From NCBI GenBank assembly GCA_964473205.1, contig CAYYOK010000004.1, forward strand, positions 12,775 through 76,774: a stretch of DNA of 64,000 nucleotides. Direction: 5' to 3'. Origin of the DNA: CAYMRL01 sp964473205 (GTDB taxonomy: Bacteria; Deinococcota; Deinococci; Deinococcales; Trueperaceae). Of the stretch, positions 7,957 through 16,019 are shown one piece after another. The notes under the pieces were generated by a model. It had not been told where the DNA came from. It ran no database searches and was given only the letters and a program-made list of their open reading frames with translations. Each line of letters begins with the position of its first letter. The first letter of the stretch is position 1. A program made the translations under genes and the position numbers.

Positions 7957-9606
7957 TCACACCTGGAACACGCCGAGCTTGAGCTCCTCGCGCTCGGCGT
8001 TGCAGGCGCAGGCTTCGAGCGCCCGGATCAGGCGCGCGCGCAGCTCGCCGGGGAGGACGACCTCGTCGACCCACAGCCGCGCGGCGGCGTAGCGGATGTC
8101 GAGAGCCCGCTCGTAGTCGGCGGTGATCTGCTGATGCAGCGCGACGAGCGTCTCGTCGTCCGGCTCGAGGCCCGCGCGCTTGAGCTGCGCGACCTGGATG
8201 TCCAGCACGGTCTTGGCGGCCTGCTGGCCGCCCATGACGCTGAACCTGGCGCTGGGCAGCGCGAAGATGAAGCGCGGGGCGTAGGCCTTGCCGCTCATCG
8301 CGTAGTGGCCGGCGCCGTAGGAGCCGCCGAGGATGACGCTGATGCGCGGCACGACGCTGTTCGAGACGGCGTTGACCAGCTTGGCGCCGCGCCGGATGAT
8401 GCCCTGCTGCTCGCTGTCGCGGCCGACCATGAAGCCGTTGACGTCGTGCAGGAAGACGATCGGCACGCCGGCCTGATTGCAGTTCAGCACGAAGCGCGCG
8501 GCCTTGTCGGCCGCCTCGGCGTAGATGACGCCGCCGACCTCGATCTTCCCCGGTCTCTTGACCACGCTCTTCTGGTTCGCGACCACGCCCACCGGGTAAC
8601 CGCCCAGACGTCCTAGGCCGGTGATCAGCGTCGCGCCGTAGTCGGGCTTGAACTCGTCGAAGCCGGAGCCGTCCAAGAGTCGGGCGAGCACCTCGCGGGT
8701 CTCGTAGGGGCGCGTGCCGCCCGTGGCGGGCAGCAGGTCTTCCAGCTCGCCCTCGGGCTTGGCCGGTGACACGCTCTCTCCTCGCCCCACCGCCCAGGCC
8801 GCCAGCGCGGGAGCCGCGTAGCTCGCTGCGAGGCGCCGCAGGCGCTCGATCGCGCTGGGGTCGTCGGGCTCGCGGAAGTCGACGGTGCCGGAGATCTCGG
8901 CGTGCATGCGAGCGCCGCCGAGCTCCTCGCTGCCGACCTCCTGGCCGATGGCGGCCTTGACCAGCGCCGGTGCCGCCAGGTAGAGGCCCGAGCCGTCGGT
9001 CATCACCAGCGCGTCGCACATCACCGGCAGGTAGGCGCCGCCGGCCACGCAGTTGCCCATGATCGCCGCGAGCTGGGGGATGCCGGCCGCGCTCATGCGC
9101 GCGTTGAGGTAGAAGACGCGCCCGAAGTCGTCCTGGTCCGGGAACACCTCGTCTTGCATCGGCAGGTAGACGCCGGCGGAGTCGACGAGGTAGATGGTCG
9201 GAAGGCGGTTCTCGTAGGCGATCGTCTGCGCGCGGATCACCTTCTTGGCGGTGATCGGGAAGAACGCCCCCGCCTTGACGGTGGCGTCGTTGGCGATGAT
9301 CAGCCAGTCGCGGCCGTGCACGCGCCCCAGGCCGGTGACGACCCCGCCAGCAGGAGCGCCGCCCTCGTCCTGGTACATCTCCCAGCCGGCGAAGGCCATC
9401 AGCTCGTCGAAGGAAGTGCCTGCGTCGCAGAGCGCCGCGATGCGCTCGCGCGCGCCCATCCTGCCCTTGGCGTGCTGGCGCTCCAAGGCGCGCGCGCCGC
9501 CCCCGGCTGCGATCGTCTCGCGCTGGAGGCCCAACTGCTCGCCGACGTCACGCCAGGCCGACGCCTTGCCTCCGCTGGCTCCGCGCGAAACCGGTCCCTC
9601 GCTCAT
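7957..9606 (-). CDS. Acyl-CoA carboxylase carboxyltransferase subunit (methylcrotonoyl-CoA carboxylase beta-like)
   Basis: The 549-residue biotin-dependent carboxyltransferase has the length and pattern of methylcrotonoyl-CoA carboxylase beta. Visible marks are KGRMGARERIAAL near residue 46, DSAGVYLPMQDEVFPD near 141, the oxyanion-forming GNCVAGGAYLPVM near 184, and in the second half FLHDVNGFMVG and GGSYGAGHYAMSGKAY. It would act in leucine or isoprenoid-acid breakdown. No biotin carboxylase or enoyl-CoA hydratase gene is adjacent, so the partner alpha subunit is elsewhere and another acyl-CoA (propionyl or geranyl) cannot be excluded. It lies 39 bases behind the cupin gene and has no own promoter that I can see. 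Confidence 0.88.
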   Translation of the reverse strand: MSEGPVSRGASGGKASAWRDVGEQLGLQRETIAAGGGARALERQHAKGRMGARERIAALCDAGTSFDELMAFAGWEMYQDEGGAPAGGVVTGLGRVHGRDWLIIANDATVKAGAFFPITAKKVIRAQTIAYENRLPTIYLVDSAGVYLPMQDEVFPDQDDFGRVFYLNARMSAAGIPQLAAIMGNCVAGGAYLPVMCDALVMTDGSGLYLAAPALVKAAIGQEVGSEELGGARMHAEISGTVDFREPDDPSAIERLRRLAASYAAPALAAWAVGRGESVSPAKPEGELEDLLPATGGTRPYETREVLARLLDGSGFDEFKPDYGATLITGLGRLGGYPVGVVANQKSVVKRPGKIEVGGVIYAEAADKAARFVLNCNQAGVPIVFLHDVNGFMVGRDSEQQGIIRRGAKLVNAVSNSVVPRISVILGGSYGAGHYAMSGKAYAPRFIFALPSARFSVMGGQQAAKTVLDIQVAQLKRAGLEPDDETLVALHQQITADYERALDIRYAAARLWVDEVVLPGELRARLIRALEACACNAEREELKLGVFQV

Positions 9607-9645
9607 GCCGCCCGTCAGGCCCTCAGCGGCGCGCCGGCGGTCGGC

Positions 9646-9951
9646 TCATCCGCAGGCGGTGCAGAGCACGACGAGGAGGCCGCCGCCAGCGTTCTCGATC
9701 GTCAGGGCGTCTCCGGCTTCGGCCACCAGCAGCTTGCCCTTGCCGAGGCGCTCGGTCTGCCCGCTGCGACGGAAGAGGGCCTCGCCCTCCAACACCTGGT
9801 AGACGGCGTCGTTCACGGCCGGCTGCGCCTCGATCTGTCCGGCCTCGAAGCACAGCAGCTCACAGCGCAGCTCACCGGCCGCCGCCAGCTCCTTGCGCTG
9901 GACGCTCTCCAGCGAGAAGCGCCTGGCAGCGGAGATGTTGACTACGTTCAT
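9646..9951 (-). CDS. Small single-domain cupin protein
   Basis: The 101-residue protein has a cupin-like beta-barrel pattern: FEAGQIEAQPAVNDAVYQVLEGEA at about 36-59 as motif 1, and LLVAEAGDALTIEN near 74-87 as motif 2. The metal-binding His pair of classical cupins is not evident, so a binding or sensor role is as likely as catalysis. A Shine-Dalgarno GGGAGG lies before the ATG. It is first in a two-gene transcript with the carboxyltransferase. The C-terminal CTACG is unusual and may bind metal. Confidence 0.65.
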   Translation of the reverse strand: MNVVNISAARRFSLESVQRKELAAAGELRCELLCFEAGQIEAQPAVNDAVYQVLEGEALFRRSGQTERLGKGKLLVAEAGDALTIENAGGGLLVVLCTACG

Positions 9952-10353
9952 GCTGGGATCCTCCCTGGAGTCGGCTGGCGGCCTAGCCGCCCACGAGTCG
10001 GTGTTGCGGTCTCGTCCAGCCTACATCGCCGCGCGCGACGGCCGCCGTGGGCTGTCCCACGGGTCTAGCCGTTGGCGCACCGGCGAGAGAGCGCTCCAGG
10101 CTGTGGAAAAGTGGCCGGGCTTGACAAGCGTCCCGCGCCTCTGGTAATGCGGCCGATTTCACACGCATGCGAGAAATGCCGTCCAGGACGCACGCCCTTC
10201 GAGAGCGCCGGTGGGGACGGGGCTCTCGAGAAGCCTCTCTGCTTGTCCACATCGGTGTGGAGAACTGGCCGTTTCTGTGGATAACTCCGGGCATTGCGAT
10301 GCCCACGGAACGTTCATGAAGCGGGCCGGGGCGCCGGACCGCCGAGGCCTGCC
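9952..10353. other. 402-base intergenic region with a cluster of DnaA-box-like 9-mers
   Basis: The gap lies between trpF and the cupin gene, both on the minus strand. It contains TGTGGAAAA (10102-10110), TTGTCCACA (10243-10251), TGTGGAGAA (10256-10264) and TGTGGATAA (10276-10284). The last is the complement of the classical TTATCCACA and the first of TTTTCCACA. The second and third face each other across four bases, and the third and fourth are 20 bases apart. A plus-strand TTGACA (10121-10126) with GGTAAT 16 bases on lies between boxes one and two. It could be a replication origin, a DnaA-titration site or a DnaA-controlled promoter. No strongly AT-rich unwinding element is obvious. Confidence 0.5.
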
Positions 10354-10977
10354 TCAGGCGCCTCGCGCCGCGGCCACGAAGCCCGCGATCAGCTCCGCGG
10401 ACTTGATCCCCGGCGCCGTCTCCACGCCGGTCGAGACGTCGACGGCGAACGGCTCCAGCGCGCGCACGGCAGCGCCGACGTTGGCGGCGTCGAGGCCGCC
10501 GGCCACGATCAGCCCCGGCCGGCCGGCCCAGGCACTGGCCGCCTCCCAGTCGAAGGGCACTCCCGAGCCCGGCACCTGGCCGTCGAGCATCAGCGCGTCG
10601 TGCTCGGCGCCCCGGTAAGCCTGCGGGCTGGTGAAGCTGGCGAACGCGAAGGCCCGGATCACCTTCACGCGCCGGCGCAGCGCGGCGGCGTACACCTCGC
10701 CCTCGGAGCCGTGCAGCTGCACCGCGTCGAGGCGCAGCCGGGCGATGGCCGCCTCGACCTCGGCGATGGGCGCGTCGACGAACACGCCGACCCGCGTGAC
10801 GAACGGCGCCAGTGCGGCCACGACTGTCTCCGCCTGCTCGAGCGTGACGAGGCGGCGCGAGTGCGGCGCGAACATCAGGCCGACGGCGTCCACGCCGGCG
10901 TCCTGGGCCGCGGCGGCGTCCTCAGGGCGGGTGAGGCCGCAGACCTTGATCCTCAGATAGCGGCGACCCGGCGTCAC
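10354..10977 (-). CDS. trpF: Phosphoribosylanthranilate isomerase TrpF
   Basis: TrpF converts N-(5-phosphoribosyl)anthranilate to its 1-deoxyribulose form in tryptophan synthesis. The 207-residue beta/alpha barrel opens with the catalytic KVCGLTRPEDA at about residues 11-21. It has VGVFVDAP near 63, the substrate-binding VQLHGSEG near 86, and the phosphate-binding VAGGLDAANVG and DVSTGVETAPGIKS toward the end. It overlaps the yraN stop by four bases (ATGA-type coupling). No other trp gene is near, so the pathway is dispersed. Confidence 0.93.
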   Translation of the reverse strand: MTPGRRYLRIKVCGLTRPEDAAAAQDAGVDAVGLMFAPHSRRLVTLEQAETVVAALAPFVTRVGVFVDAPIAEVEAAIARLRLDAVQLHGSEGEVYAAALRRRVKVIRAFAFASFTSPQAYRGAEHDALMLDGQVPGSGVPFDWEAASAWAGRPGLIVAGGLDAANVGAAVRALEPFAVDVSTGVETAPGIKSAELIAGFVAAARGA

Positions 10978-11381
10978 TCGATCTCCGGCAGGTGCCTGAC
11001 GACGTGCCGCGACTCCGAGCCGTCGACGAGCACGGCGTCGATGCGCGTGCGCGCGTCGGCGTCCCGCAGGCGGTAGGCCAGGTAGTGGCCGGCGACGAGC
11101 CTGATGGCAGCCAGCTTGCGGCTGCCGATGGCCTCGGCGGCGTCTCCATGCGCGCGGCTGGCGCGCTGCTTCACCTCGACGAACACCACGACGCCGTCAC
11201 CAGGTCCGGCGGCCGGGGCCTCCATCACCAGATCGATCTCGCCGCCGCGCAGCCGGTAGTTGGTCGCGAGGGTGCGCCAGCCCTGGGCCTCGAGGAAGTC
11301 CTGCGCGACCCGCTCGGCCCAGTGCCGGGGCGGCTCGGCGCTCAGTTCGGGACGACTTCGATCCTGGCCGCGTCCGCCCAT
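10974..11381 (-). CDS. YraN-family (UPF0102) predicted endonuclease
   Basis: The 135-residue member of the YraN family has a Holliday-resolvase-like nuclease fold. It shows the characteristic AERVAQDFLEAQGW at about 22-35, GGEIDLVM at about 47-54 and the catalytic VVFVEVKQR at about 64-72. The Glu/Asp/Lys nuclease residues are all present. It overlaps rsfS by 40 bases at its start and trpF by four at its end, so it is part of a compact transcript. The biological role of the family is still unsettled. Confidence 0.88.
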   Translation of the reverse strand: MGGRGQDRSRPELSAEPPRHWAERVAQDFLEAQGWRTLATNYRLRGGEIDLVMEAPAAGPGDGVVVFVEVKQRASRAHGDAAEAIGSRKLAAIRLVAGHYLAYRLRDADARTRIDAVLVDGSESRHVVRHLPEIE

Positions 11382-11719
11382 AGACCCTCCAGGTCGTAGA
11401 AGCTCCGCGCGTCGGGGCTCATCAGGTGGACGATCACGTGGCCGTAGTCGAGCAGCACCCAGCGGTTCGAAGGCCCTTCGACTCCCTTGGGGTAGTGGCC
11501 CAGCGCCTTCATGCGCTCGCGCACCGAGCCCTCGAGGGCGTTGAGCTGGAGGCTCGACTCGCCCGAGGCGATGACGAAGTAGTCGAGGGACTCGGAGGCC
11601 GTCTGCAGGTCGAGCACGACGATGTCGACGGCGCGCTTGTCGTCGAGCGCGTCGACGATCGTCTGCAGCTCGACGGGGACGCCATCGACGGTGGTCGGCA
11701 GTGGTTGCGTGTCTGTCAC
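11342..11719 (-). CDS. rsfS: Ribosomal silencing factor RsfS
   Basis: RsfS binds L14 on the large subunit and blocks subunit joining when nutrients are scarce. The 125-residue protein has the family pattern: TIVDALDDKRAVDIVVLDL at about 21-39, DYFVIASGESSLQLNAL, EGPSNRWVLLDYGHVIVHL at about 83-101 and FYDLEGLWADA near the end. It begins with GTG preceded by a GGAGG Shine-Dalgarno. The next gene downstream overlaps it by 40 bases. Confidence 0.94.
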   Translation of the reverse strand: MTDTQPLPTTVDGVPVELQTIVDALDDKRAVDIVVLDLQTASESLDYFVIASGESSLQLNALEGSVRERMKALGHYPKGVEGPSNRWVLLDYGHVIVHLMSPDARSFYDLEGLWADAARIEVVPN

Positions 11720-11750
11720 TAGGCCTCCTGTGGGGCCGGGTCGCGGCGGG

Positions 11751-13052
11751 TCATGGCAGCTCCGAGGCGGCGATGACGCCGGGACCGAACGACGAGCGTT
11801 GCGCGGCGTCGGTGCCGAGCACCAGCTCTAGCTCGACGGCGCGGCGCTGGTACGGCTGGAAGCGATCGACCTGCTGCTTGCTGGCGTGGAGCAGGTCGGC
11901 GTAGTAGTCCGCGCCGTCCCAGGTGGCGAGCGTGGCGAGGATGCGGGTGCCGCTCGTGTCAGCCTCGGCGAACGAGCGCAGCATCACGCGCTCCTCCGGC
12001 ACGCCCAGGGCGATGAGACGGTCTCGGTACCACTCGCCCAGGCCGGGTGTGCCGCTGCGGTCGGTGATGAGCAGGTCGAGCTCGGGCGCCTCGGTGAACT
12101 CCCTGGCTACCCCGCCGAAGGTGGTGGCCATGAACTCGTTGACGACCCGCGGGTCGTGGAGCACCACCGATCCTGCGCGGTTGTGCGCCTCCTCGACCGG
12201 CAGCGTCGCGGTGATCTTGAGCTCGAGGTTGCCGAGGCGCGAGGCCAGCTGCCTGACGAGAGCAGGGCTGATGTTGGTCTCGACGTCGGAGAGGAACGTG
12301 TCCACGAGGCTCGGCACCAGCGCCACGGCGCGGACGTTGAGCTCCTTGAGGCGCTGCATCATCGCGTACGCCAGGCGCTTGACGTTGTCCAGGCGGTCGA
12401 TGTCTCCGCGCAAGGTGTTGCGGTAGCGGATGAACTTGCTGGCGTCGACGCCGTCCATATGCGTCGGTCCGGGATCGAAGCGGATGTCGAGCCCGCCGAC
12501 GACGTCCCTGTAGCGCATCTCGTACGGCACGACTATGTCGACGCCACCGAGGGCGTCCACGACGTTCTGGAAGATGTCGAGCTTGACGATGACGTAGTAG
12601 TCGATCGGGACGCCGAGCACGGTCTCGGCCCTGCGCCTCAGGCCCTCGGCGCCACCGAGGTTGTAGGCGGAGTTGATCCTGTAACCGAGGTCGTCGATCC
12701 ACAGGTCTCTGGGCAGCGCCACGATGGCGATGTCGTCGCCCTGGATGTCGACGTAGAGGATCGTGTCCGTCTGAGTGCCGCCGGTGTGGAACACCTGGTT
12801 GATCGGCCGCCAGCCGACGATGTCGCCAGCCTGGTTGTAGATCGGGTCGGCGCCGTCGTTCGACGAGAAGATGTCACGCCCGGCCACGATCATGCTGACG
12901 TGGAAGTCGTCCTCCGAGAGCCCCAGCAGCTCGCGCTGGTCGCGACTGAGCGTGGCACGCTCGACGTCGCGGGAGAGCCAGTAGCCCGCCAGGCCCGCGA
13001 CGGCGAGCAGCACGCCGAACAGGGCGATCAGGCGCGAGTCACGGCGCGTCAT
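11751..13052 (-). CDS. LytR-CpsA-Psr family cell-wall ligase
   Basis: LCP proteins transfer glycopolymers from lipid carriers to peptidoglycan outside the cell. The 433-residue protein has a single N-terminal anchor at about residues 6-26. The LCP catalytic domain lies at about 75-270, with ALPRDLWID, RINSAYNLGG, VNALGGVD-like DALGGVDIVVP and RYRNTLRGDIDRLDNVKR. A C-terminal LytR_C-like region spans about 315-425. The usual RQQ of the LCP motif is replaced by VKR. The start overlaps the yqeK end by 14 bases, indicating translational coupling. Confidence 0.88.
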   Translation of the reverse strand: MTRRDSRLIALFGVLLAVAGLAGYWLSRDVERATLSRDQRELLGLSEDDFHVSMIVAGRDIFSSNDGADPIYNQAGDIVGWRPINQVFHTGGTQTDTILYVDIQGDDIAIVALPRDLWIDDLGYRINSAYNLGGAEGLRRRAETVLGVPIDYYVIVKLDIFQNVVDALGGVDIVVPYEMRYRDVVGGLDIRFDPGPTHMDGVDASKFIRYRNTLRGDIDRLDNVKRLAYAMMQRLKELNVRAVALVPSLVDTFLSDVETNISPALVRQLASRLGNLELKITATLPVEEAHNRAGSVVLHDPRVVNEFMATTFGGVAREFTEAPELDLLITDRSGTPGLGEWYRDRLIALGVPEERVMLRSFAEADTSGTRILATLATWDGADYYADLLHASKQQVDRFQPYQRRAVELELVLGTDAAQRSSFGPGVIAASELP

Positions 13053-13620
13053 GCAGAGCCTCGTAAGCCTTCCTGGTCGTCGGGTGGACTGCGATCCCGG
13101 CGCCCTCGAGATAACTGACCTTGCTGGCGACCGCCTGCCGGTAAGCCGCCGCCAGATCGCGCATGGCCAGACGCCTGATGTCGGCGTTGACGCCGCGTGC
13201 CGGCTCGCTCACGTCCGCCACGTAGACGGCCATGCCGACGCGGTCCGACGGATCGACGCCCCAGACGTGGCCCTCGATGGCGCCGAGAACGACCGGGTCG
13301 GTAAGGCCCCACGACCTGGCCAGCACCACGGCGGCGCGCCCGTGCACGGCGAGTGGATGCTCCACCTCGACCTGGCATTCGGGGGGAGCCAGGCGCAACA
13401 GCTCGTCCTCCGGCAGGTCCCGGGCAGCGTCGTGAAGGATGCCGGCGACCGCGACCTGCTCGAGCTCCGCGGCACTGAAGCCGTTGGCGCGGCCGATCTC
13501 GAGAGCCAGCGCCGTCACGCGGTCGATGTGCTGGAGCCGGTCCTCGGTCACGAGGCTCTTGACGCGCTGGCGCAAGCCCGCAGGGAGGGCTCGATCTTCG
13601 TGTGGTGCTGCAGCTACCAT
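13039..13620 (-). CDS. yqeK: YqeK-family HD-domain hydrolase (symmetrical Ap4A hydrolase)
   Basis: YqeK-type HD proteins cleave diadenosine tetraphosphate symmetrically to ADP. The 193-residue protein has the HD metal ligands spread as expected: His in LQHIDRVTALA near residue 30, the HD pair in AGILHDAARDL near 65, then EHPLAVHG and AIEGHVWG. In many genomes yqeK follows nadD; here nadD is absent and yqeK sits between obgE and the LCP gene. The ATG has no clear Shine-Dalgarno. Confidence 0.87.
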   Translation of the reverse strand: MVAAAPHEDRALPAGLRQRVKSLVTEDRLQHIDRVTALALEIGRANGFSAAELEQVAVAGILHDAARDLPEDELLRLAPPECQVEVEHPLAVHGRAAVVLARSWGLTDPVVLGAIEGHVWGVDPSDRVGMAVYVADVSEPARGVNADIRRLAMRDLAAAYRQAVASKVSYLEGAGIAVHPTTRKAYEALHDAP

Positions 13621-13715
13621 GCCGGCGGCGCTACCCCCATCCCAGGCCGCGCAGCGGCCGGCCCGAAGCCCGCACCGCCCGCGCTCGCAGTGAAGTTATC
13701 ACGCGTCGATGAGGG

Positions 13716-15074
13716 TCAGGCGTCGTCCTGGGCGACTGCCGAGGGGTCGTAGTCATCCGCCAAGGGATCGACGGCCGCCGGCTCGTCAGGACCGGCATCG
13801 TCCTCGGCACCGCCAGCCGCCGCCTCGGTGTCGAGGTAGTCGAAGACGGCGTCGCCGATCCTGACCTCGTCGCCGCTGGCGGCGCCGGCGCGCCTGAGCA
13901 GCTTGTCGATGCCCAGCGAGCGGAAGTGGTGCTGTAGGTAGGCGACGGCGTCCTTGTTCATCGGATCGAAGCGGTTGACCACCGCCTCGATCTCGGTGCC
14001 GAACACGACCCAGCCGAGGCCGGACATGTCGCGCTTGACCGTCGACGGCGTGATCTCCTGCCGCCTGGCCGAGACGGTGGAGACCGGCGCGGGGCGTGGC
14101 GGCAGCAGCGCGAACAGGGCGCGCCTGAGGTCGTTCAAGCCCGCGCCCGTGAGGGTGGAGACCGACATCAGCGGAAGGCCGCGCCCGGAGAGCTCGCTCT
14201 CGGCGGCGGCCAGCTCGTTCGGCTCGACCAGGTCGAGCTTGTTCAGCGCGATCAGCGACGGACGCTCGAGCAGCGCGGGGTCGTAGGCCTCCAGCTCCGT
14301 GCGCAGCGCATCGAAGATCGTGGCGGGATCGGCAGCGGCGTCGAGCACGTAGACGAGCAGCCTGGTGCGGGAGATGTGCCTGAGGAAGTCGAGGCCGAGC
14401 CCCTTGCCTAGGTGAGCGTCCTCGATGATGCCCGGGATGTCCGCCATCGTGAAGCGGGTGTGGTCGAGCTCGACGACGCCGAGGTTGGGGCTGAGCGTCG
14501 TGAACGGGTAGTCGGCGACCAGCGGCCGCGAGTTCGAGAGGGCGGCGAGCAGGCTCGACTTGCCGGCGTTCGGGTAGCCGACCAGGCCGACGTCGGCGAT
14601 GATCCTCAGCTCGAGGCGCAGCTTCCGCCTCTCGCCGGGCGTGCCGTACTCGGCGAAGCGCGGCGCGCGCCTGACCGAGTTTGCGAAGGAGGCGTTGCCG
14701 CGCCCGCCCTCGCCGCCCTTGGCCACGCACACGCTCTCGCCCACCTCGAGCAGATCGCCTACGACCTCGCCGGTCTCGATGTCCGTCGCGATGGTGCCGA
14801 CGGGGACGTCGACGTAGATGTCCGCACCGGCCTGACCGGCGCGGTTCTTGCCCTCGCCCTGCTGGCCGACCGGCGCCTTGAACGAGGTGCGGCCGACGAG
14901 CCTGTCGATCGAGGTGACGTCGTCGACGGCCCTCAAGTACACCGATCCGCCCCTGCCGCCGTGGCCGCCGTCCGGCCCGCCCTTGGGGATGTACTTAAGG
15001 CGCATGAACGAGAGGCCGCCGTCGCCGCCCTTGCCCGCCTGCACGGTGATGTCTAGTACGTCTCTGAAACCCAC
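13716..15074 (-). CDS. obgE: GTPase ObgE/CgtA
   Basis: ObgE is an essential ribosome-assembly and stress GTPase. The 452-residue protein has the glycine-rich Obg fold at about 1-158 (GGDGGLSF, GGPDGGHGGRGGSVYL) and the G domain at about 159-330, with P-loop GYPNAGKSS, DIPGIIE, NKLD and a Ser-rich G5. An OCT domain follows at about 345-420, then an acidic C-terminal tail rich in Asp, Glu and Ala. The GTG start lacks a strong Shine-Dalgarno. A terminator separates it from the rplU-rpmA transcript, so it likely has its own promoter. Confidence 0.94.
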   Translation of the reverse strand: MGFRDVLDITVQAGKGGDGGLSFMRLKYIPKGGPDGGHGGRGGSVYLRAVDDVTSIDRLVGRTSFKAPVGQQGEGKNRAGQAGADIYVDVPVGTIATDIETGEVVGDLLEVGESVCVAKGGEGGRGNASFANSVRRAPRFAEYGTPGERRKLRLELRIIADVGLVGYPNAGKSSLLAALSNSRPLVADYPFTTLSPNLGVVELDHTRFTMADIPGIIEDAHLGKGLGLDFLRHISRTRLLVYVLDAAADPATIFDALRTELEAYDPALLERPSLIALNKLDLVEPNELAAAESELSGRGLPLMSVSTLTGAGLNDLRRALFALLPPRPAPVSTVSARRQEITPSTVKRDMSGLGWVVFGTEIEAVVNRFDPMNKDAVAYLQHHFRSLGIDKLLRRAGAASGDEVRIGDAVFDYLDTEAAAGGAEDDAGPDEPAAVDPLADDYDPSAVAQDDA

Positions 15075-15131
15075 GTCTCGACCCCGAACTGCCCGTTCGC
15101 GCGTGGCTGCGCGCTGATACGAGGATGCCGC

Positions 15132-15167
15132 GAGAAGAAAGCGCGGCTCCTGACTATGGAGCCGCGC
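15132..15167 (-). terminator. Rho-independent terminator of rplU-rpmA
   Basis: On the minus strand, downstream of rpmA, a perfect 10-bp GC stem (GCGCGGCTCC, complement arm 15141-15150 and 15158-15167) with a seven-base loop is followed by TTTCTTCTC. It ends the L21-L27 transcript before obgE. Confidence 0.75.
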
Positions 15168-15221
15168 GCTGCCTGCGGATGTCGTCCGCGCGGCCCAAGG
15201 GCGCGCGGGGCGTCGAATGCC

Positions 15222-15497
15222 TCAGTCCGCCGCCACGGCGGGAGAGGAGGTCTCGATGCTGATGAAGCGGCCCTTGGCGCCCTTGTCGTGGAAGCGGACC
15301 GTGCCGCCCTTCAGCGCGAACAGCGTGAAGTCCGAGCCGACGCCGACGTTCATGCCGGGCTTGAACTTGGTGCCGCGCTGGCGCACCAAGATGTTGCCGG
15401 CGAGGACCACTTGGCCGTCGAAACGCTTGACGCCGAGGCGCTTGGACTGGCTGTCGCGCCCGTTCTTCGAGCTGCCTACGCCCTTCTTGTGAGCCAT
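15222..15497 (-). CDS. rpmA: 50S ribosomal protein L27
   Basis: The 91-residue L27 starts MAHKKGVGSSKNGRDS, whose extended N-terminus reaches the peptidyl-transferase centre. It continues with the family blocks KRLGVKRFDGQ, AGNILVRQRGTKF and PGMNVGVGSDFTLFAL. No N-terminal propeptide of the firmicute type is present. It lies one base after the rplU stop and shares its promoter and terminator. Confidence 0.97.
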   Translation of the reverse strand: MAHKKGVGSSKNGRDSQSKRLGVKRFDGQVVLAGNILVRQRGTKFKPGMNVGVGSDFTLFALKGGTVRFHDKGAKGRFISIETSSPAVAAD

Positions 15498-15498
15498 C

Positions 15499-15825
15499 TC
15501 AGGCCTTCTTCCCGGACTTGGCGCCCTTGATGCCGGTGATCCTCACCTCGGTGTAGGACTGGCGGTGACCCGTGTGGCGCCGGTAGTTGCTCTTGGCCTT
15601 GAACTTGTAGACGTGGATCTTCTCGCCGCGGCCGTGGCCCACGACCTCGGCGCTGACGCTGGCGCCCTCGACCGTCGGGGAGCCGACGACCGTCGACTCG
15701 CCGCCGAGCAGCAACACGGGCAGGTCGACCACGGTACCGGCTTCGGCTTCGATCTTCTCAAGCCGGAGCACGTCACCCTCGGCCACGCGGTACTGCTTAC
15801 CGCCCGCTTGCACGATCGCGAACAT
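15499..15825 (-). CDS. rplU: 50S ribosomal protein L21
   Basis: The 108-residue L21 begins MFAIVQAGGKQYRV, so the start is ATG at 15825 and not the longer open frame reaching 15909. A GGAGG Shine-Dalgarno sits directly before this ATG. It has the L21 pattern of KIEAEAGTVVDLPVLLL, HGRGEKIHVYKFKAKSNYRR and HRQSYTEVRITGI. It is first gene of the rplU-rpmA operon. Confidence 0.96.
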   Translation of the reverse strand: MFAIVQAGGKQYRVAEGDVLRLEKIEAEAGTVVDLPVLLLGGESTVVGSPTVEGASVSAEVVGHGRGEKIHVYKFKAKSNYRRHTGHRQSYTEVRITGIKGAKSGKKA

Positions 15826-15879
15826 CACGAACCTCCAGCGCTCACCCCAGTTCCGAGGGTGGCGCACAACCGAACAAGA

Positions 15880-15909
15880 AGTATAGCTCAGCAGGGCGGG
15901 CGAGTTCAA
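15880..15909 (-). promoter_or_regulatory. rplU-rpmA promoter, TTGAAC-N18-TATACT
   Basis: On the minus strand TTGAAC (15904-15909) and TATACT (15880-15885) are 18 bases apart. The predicted start is near 15873, leaving a leader of about 48 bases before the L21 ATG. Confidence 0.7.
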
Positions 15910-16019
15910 CCGTTCGCGGCGGCCCGCCTGCCTCTGCAGGGGCCGCCGCGATCCATGTGGCCTGTCGACGAGCTTCTGCGCCGAGTCTGTGGCAAGAGGT
16001 CTCGGCTCTCAGAGCCTCA

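Noticed and set aside
9983..10306. 107-codon minus-strand frame in the DnaA-box region
   Set aside because: It has no Shine-Dalgarno or TANNNT box at the start, no motif, and covers the DnaA-like boxes and promoter elements. Treated as non-coding.
15826..15909. N-terminal extension of L21
   Set aside because: The extension covers the promoter -10; L21 proteins begin at MFAIV, which has GGAGG directly before it.
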